Assembly: GCA_002482415.1 (NCBI GenBank)
Contig: DLFY01000036.1
Location: 7,617-23,975 of the forward strand
Direction: 5' to 3'
From: Phycisphaerales bacterium UBA7708
Lineage (GTDB): Bacteria > Planctomycetota > Phycisphaerae > Sedimentisphaerales > Anaerohalosphaeraceae
DNA length: 16,359 nt
Within the stretch, counting starts at the first letter, position 1; each line of letters begins with the position of its first letter. The notes beneath the pieces are model-generated. The model was not told where the DNA came from. It ran no database searches and saw only the letters and a list, made by a program, of their open reading frames with translations. A program made the position numbers and the translations under genes. Shown here one piece after another: positions 13,349-16,359 of this stretch.

Positions 13349-14725
13349 ATGCGTATGAAAAAGGCGGCGATTCTTTTCATGGTAATGGCAGTGTCTGGTA
13401 TTGCCAGTGCGGTACTGGTTACGAACAACGGAGGTTTTGATGTCAATGCAGCCGGCTGGAATGCGGCCGGCGGCGGGGGGGCCTGGACTCCCGCCCATGT
13501 CCCGACAGGCGGTAATCCCGGTGGTTATCTGACCCTTCAATCAGCTAATAATACCTGGTCTGTGTGGTATCAGGTTGTTAACGAGAGTTTGGCTGTATGG
13601 GGCATATCCCCGGGCACGGAGATTATCATCAAGGTCGATATGATTGACCTCGGTACCCTCAATAACAATACTGTGGGCGGCCTGAAGGTCGAATCGTGGA
13701 ATACCGCTCTTCTTGGTGAAGGTGCAAGTCAATTCACCGTGACCAATACCTGGGCCCCTTATTCGTTTAACTATACGATTCATCCTGATGCCCAAAGCGT
13801 CAAGCTGGTGTTTACCAACGTCAATTATAATAATAAGGGGTTGGCCAGATTTGGTTTTGACAACGCCCAGATTTGTTTTCCCAACGACATTACTCCGGCT
13901 TTATTTCCCATTCCGACGGTTGGCAATACAGGCATTGCGCCGGCTTCAGATATACTGAGCTGGACGAATCCTGAGCCGTTAAAAAATCCGAATGATATCA
14001 TTCGATGCGATGTGTGGTTTAGAGAAAGCACGACACCGCTTGCCGATCCGAACCTGGTTCCCGGCCAGCCCGGCGCGACGAAAATCGTAATCAATGAACC
14101 CGTTAACTCCGTCGATTTGTCTTCGAAAGGAATAACGCTTCTGCAGGACCACTATTATTACTGGAAGGTCGATGTGATTGATCCGAATGACGGCGTCGGT
14201 CCTGTTGTCATTGACGGATTTACCTGGTCGTTCAAAACCGGGGACGCTCCTCCGGTGGCAGACGCCGGTCCCGATCAGTATGTCTGGCTGAATATGGATG
14301 ATGGGACTCCGGCGGATGGAAAAGTGACATTGACTCTGACCGGCGATTACACGGATGACCAGAAAAGCCCTGTGACGACCACCTGGGCACTGGATGAGCT
14401 GCTGACTCAGACCGATCCGGCAACGGTGGTATCCATTGCCGCTCCGAATGAAAAGACAACCGCTGTTACAATCGATAATACCGGCTGGTTTTTCTTCACC
14501 TTTACAGCGACGGATACTGCCGGTTCCAGTGTTGATACCGTTAACGTGGGGGTTTATGTGGATGCCTGTGCGGCGGCGATTGCCGACCCTGCAGATATTC
14601 CGGCGGCATATCCGAACGGATACGGTGACCTCAATGGTGATTGTAAGATTGATATGAATGATTTCGTAATCATGGCGGCAACCTGGCTGGACTGTTTAAG
14701 CGCCAAGCTTGGCTGTACCCCATAA
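13349..14725 (+). CDS. Secreted multidomain protein with Fn3-like, PKD-like and dockerin-like domains
   Basis: A 458-aa exported protein without a visible catalytic domain. Residues 1-21 are a signal peptide (MRMKKAAILFMVMAVSGIASA). Residues about 22-178 form a beta-rich module (VTNNGGFDVNAAGWN..., ending FGFDNAQICF) of the type seen in carbohydrate-binding modules of the CBM4/9 kind. Residues about 180-297 look like a fibronectin-type repeat (LSWTNPEPLKNPND, YYYWKVDVIDPN, WSFKTGD), close to the interdomain modules of Phycisphaerae surface proteins. Residues about 300-405 are PKD-like, opening PPVADAGPDQYVW and ending FTFTATDTAGSSVDTVNV. Residues 426-448 are one dockerin-like EF-hand unit (GDLNGDCKIDMNDFVIMAATWL), followed by a short tail with Cys. 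It is likely a cell-surface or matrix sugar-binding protein. It is divergent from the PEP-CTERM gene and ends at a strong terminator. Confidence 0.85.
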   Translation: MRMKKAAILFMVMAVSGIASAVLVTNNGGFDVNAAGWNAAGGGGAWTPAHVPTGGNPGGYLTLQSANNTWSVWYQVVNESLAVWGISPGTEIIIKVDMIDLGTLNNNTVGGLKVESWNTALLGEGASQFTVTNTWAPYSFNYTIHPDAQSVKLVFTNVNYNNKGLARFGFDNAQICFPNDITPALFPIPTVGNTGIAPASDILSWTNPEPLKNPNDIIRCDVWFRESTTPLADPNLVPGQPGATKIVINEPVNSVDLSSKGITLLQDHYYYWKVDVIDPNDGVGPVVIDGFTWSFKTGDAPPVADAGPDQYVWLNMDDGTPADGKVTLTLTGDYTDDQKSPVTTTWALDELLTQTDPATVVSIAAPNEKTTAVTIDNTGWFFFTFTATDTAGSSVDTVNVGVYVDACAAAIADPADIPAAYPNGYGDLNGDCKIDMNDFVIMAATWLDCLSAKLGCTP

Positions 14726-14759
14726 TGAGTTGTTAGTTGTTTCTTCACTTAGGAAAACG

Positions 14760-14788
14760 AAAGGCCGGAGTATGAATTCCGGCCTTTT
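14760..14788 (+). terminator. Strong bidirectional rho-independent terminator
   Basis: AAAGGCCGGA (14760-14769) pairs with TCCGGCCTTT (14778-14787) as a perfect 10-bp stem with an 8-base loop, ending in TTTT. It sits 35 bases past the stop of the plus-strand gene. Because A-runs precede the stem, the complementary strand also ends in a T-rich tract, so it can serve the minus-strand gene converging from the right. Confidence 0.88.
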
Positions 14789-14796
14789 CTGTTCAA

Positions 14797-14926
14797 TGAT
14801 AATTTGACGCTAATCCAGACTATAGAGTTTGTCTCAAAATTCATTTTGGCGGACAAAGGATTTTTTTGTCCCTGATGCCGCCAGAGAGAAAAAAAATTTC
14901 TCTTTGCCGCTCACAAGCAATTATCA
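14797..14926. repeat. Nested inverted repeats in the convergent intergenic gap
   Basis: TGATAATT (14797-14804) and AATTATCA (14919-14926) bracket 114 bases. Inside are GGCGG/CCGCC (14848-14852 and 14878-14882), GGACAAA/TTTGTCC (14851-14857 and 14865-14871), and AGAGAAA/TTTCTCT (14885-14891 and 14897-14903). The two inner hairpins contain long A or T runs. The set could be a second terminator for the minus-strand gene, or a small non-autonomous palindromic element. No target-site duplication was identified. Confidence 0.4.
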
Positions 14927-14939
14927 GAGCCACCCTATA

Positions 14940-16359
14940 TTAATTTCCTGATTGCCAGAGCCAGTTTTCAAGAAGTATGATTGCATCTGACATATCAATA
15001 ATGGTCTCGTCGGTTTTGTTGATATCCGCGATATGTGCTTGCGAAGCCATGAGCCATGCCTGAGCCAGGATGGCCCAATCGGATAAATCCACCCTGCCAT
15101 CGCGGGTGAAGTCGCAGGTCATTGTGCCGGGGGAGGGCAGGGCCGAGGACCAGCCGGCCGGGTCGCTGCCGGCGAATCCCGCATCCACGCGCCACAGGCT
15201 TGCTCCGCTTCCATCGGCATCCACCGGCCAGGGGAGGCTGTCACTGTAGATGACTTCATCGATGGTTACCCAGGGATTGGGCAGCCCCGCAGCGTCGGCC
15301 TGTTCGGGCTTTTGCAGGGTGACCCGTTCGCCGCTGTTGGAAAGGCTGCCGGAATAAGGTCCAGCGATGACTGCAGGGATGCTGCCATAGCTGCCGACCC
15401 ATTGATTGATGGACGCTGTATCGGGGACAAAGGGTACGACCAGCAGATGCCCTTGCGGGGGAATGGAAGCGGTTTGCGAGAAGGTATAATCGATACCGCC
15501 TTCCAGCCGCCAGCCGCTGTTGGTTGGCGCATCCCACAACGAGACGGGTTGCCCGGTGGGATTATACAGTTCAATAAACTCTGTTTGCCCATCCAGCGGA
15601 TGGTACATGATTTCACTGATGACCACATGAGACATGGGGGGCTGGTTGGTGCTATTGCGCGAAGGCGGCATTTGCTGCCAGCAGGTTCCGCCGTCGGGGA
15701 AGCGTCCGAAGGAAATATCGTTTTCCTGCCCTTCAAATCGGACGCAATCGACGACCCGGTCCTCGGATGTGCCGGGCAGATAGGACAGGTAAACCTGTTC
15801 GCCTGCCTTATCCAATCCAAAGCCGGCGGTTATCGGATAATGAAAGCCGGTCACTTCGTCGAATGTTGTCCAGCCTTTTGCGGGAATGACGGTCTGCGGG
15901 ATAGGCCATTTCTTCAGGTTATCCGCGTTGTCGCTGAGATACCACTGTCCTGCGGTCAGGGGCGATGCCGCTGCCGCTGGATTATAGAGTTCGATCCAGT
16001 CGTTGGAATCGTACTCGGGCAGGGATGGATTGAAATAATCCGTATGGGCCATGATTTCGTTGAGCAGGACCGATTCCGGGCATTGCGGATCGGCCTGGCC
16101 GGGTGAGCCGCTGCGATAGGTGCTGGCTCGCCAGTTGGCTCCGTAGTCCTGAGAATTGGTCATGTCGGCCTGGCGTGGGACCAGCGAATGCCCAGCACCC
16201 GCGGCGGCAAGGGGCCAGCCGCGTCCATTGTTGTAAGTCAAGGATGTAACGGGGGCGTTCCATCGTCCAGCCAGAGCTACGGTTTCACCTTCATTGCTCA
16301 ATTTGCCGGTAAACTGGCCGGCCAGGGTTATGAATGTTCCATATCGTGAGGAAAAAGCG
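14940..16359 (-). CDS. Lamin-tail-domain (LTD) surface protein with dockerin-like C-terminus (5' end outside window)
   Basis: C-terminal part, at least 473 codons, of a large exported protein. The frame is open to the right edge (FSSRYGTFITLAGQFTGK precedes LSNEGE), so the TTG at 16301 is an internal Leu, not a start. Three tandem lamin-tail domains are visible: the end of one (about 16359-16100), a complete one opening SVLLNEIMAH with NDWIELYNP (about 16073-15657), and another opening HVVISEIMYHP with EFIELYNPTG (about 15635-15126). The modules share endings such as GSLSNSGERVTLQ and GKLSNEGETVALAG. A dockerin-like pair closes the protein: CDFTRDGRVDLSDWAILAQAWL and ADINKTDETIIDMSDAIILLENWLW. 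Lamin-tail domains in bacteria occur on secreted proteins, often with CotH-kinase or nuclease partners; any such domain would lie outside the window. Role unknown, probably cell surface. Confidence 0.87.
   Translation of the reverse strand, partial: AFSSRYGTFITLAGQFTGKLSNEGETVALAGRWNAPVTSLTYNNGRGWPLAAAGAGHSLVPRQADMTNSQDYGANWRASTYRSGSPGQADPQCPESVLLNEIMAHTDYFNPSLPEYDSNDWIELYNPAAAASPLTAGQWYLSDNADNLKKWPIPQTVIPAKGWTTFDEVTGFHYPITAGFGLDKAGEQVYLSYLPGTSEDRVVDCVRFEGQENDISFGRFPDGGTCWQQMPPSRNSTNQPPMSHVVISEIMYHPLDGQTEFIELYNPTGQPVSLWDAPTNSGWRLEGGIDYTFSQTASIPPQGHLLVVPFVPDTASINQWVGSYGSIPAVIAGPYSGSLSNSGERVTLQKPEQADAAGLPNPWVTIDEVIYSDSLPWPVDADGSGASLWRVDAGFAGSDPAGWSSALPSPGTMTCDFTRDGRVDLSDWAILAQAWLMASQAHIADINKTDETIIDMSDAIILLENWLWQSGN

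Noticed and set aside
16299..16301. TTG as start codon of the lamin-tail protein
   Set aside because: The frame stays open to the window edge and the upstream residues continue a lamin-tail domain, so this is an internal Leu.

Overview
The window looks like chromosomal DNA of a Planctomycetota bacterium, most likely class Phycisphaerae (Sedimentisphaerales-like). This rests on the secreted proteins: dockerin-like tails of the type DLNGDCKIDMNDFVIM, a PEP-CTERM anchor, a PKD-like segment opening with the ADAGPDQYVW motif common in that group, and tandem lamin-tail domains. The core genes (a split cobalamin-dependent methionine synthase, a rubredoxin, dxs) also fit an anaerobic or microaerophilic polysaccharide degrader. 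The taxonomic call is inferred from remembered family patterns; no search was run.

Left half, all on the plus strand (1-10431), is housekeeping. It begins with the 3' end of dxs (isoprenoid synthesis). A 370-bp spacer follows, with a promoter-like sequence, a small direct repeat and a hairpin. Then come NAD kinase, a secreted TPR protein and a DinG/XPD-like iron-sulfur helicase, closely spaced. Next is a methionine synthase split over two genes: a homocysteine/zinc module of 307 aa, and an 816-aa protein with pterin, B12 and AdoMet-reactivation modules, joined by an ATGA overlap. A 53-aa rubredoxin starts 12 bases after the second metH gene. A MurG/MJ1255-like glycosyltransferase closes the block and ends at a hairpin terminator.

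Right half (10467-16359) is a cell-surface region. On the minus strand lie a secreted GH16 glucanase with an N-terminal dockerin-like pair and a discoidin domain, and upstream of it a PEP-CTERM protein; a terminator separates them. A 700-bp non-coding stretch follows, then a plus-strand secreted multidomain protein with a C-terminal dockerin-like motif. That gene converges on the 3' part of a large lamin-tail-domain protein that runs off the right edge. A strong bidirectional terminator and a nest of inverted repeats fill the convergent gap.

No RNA genes, CRISPR arrays, insertion sequences or phage genes were recognised. The most distinctive item is the split metH followed by a rubredoxin with an unusual second knuckle. 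It suggests, without proving, a dedicated electron donor for reactivating the B12 cofactor. I did not find a clearly new defence or mobile system.
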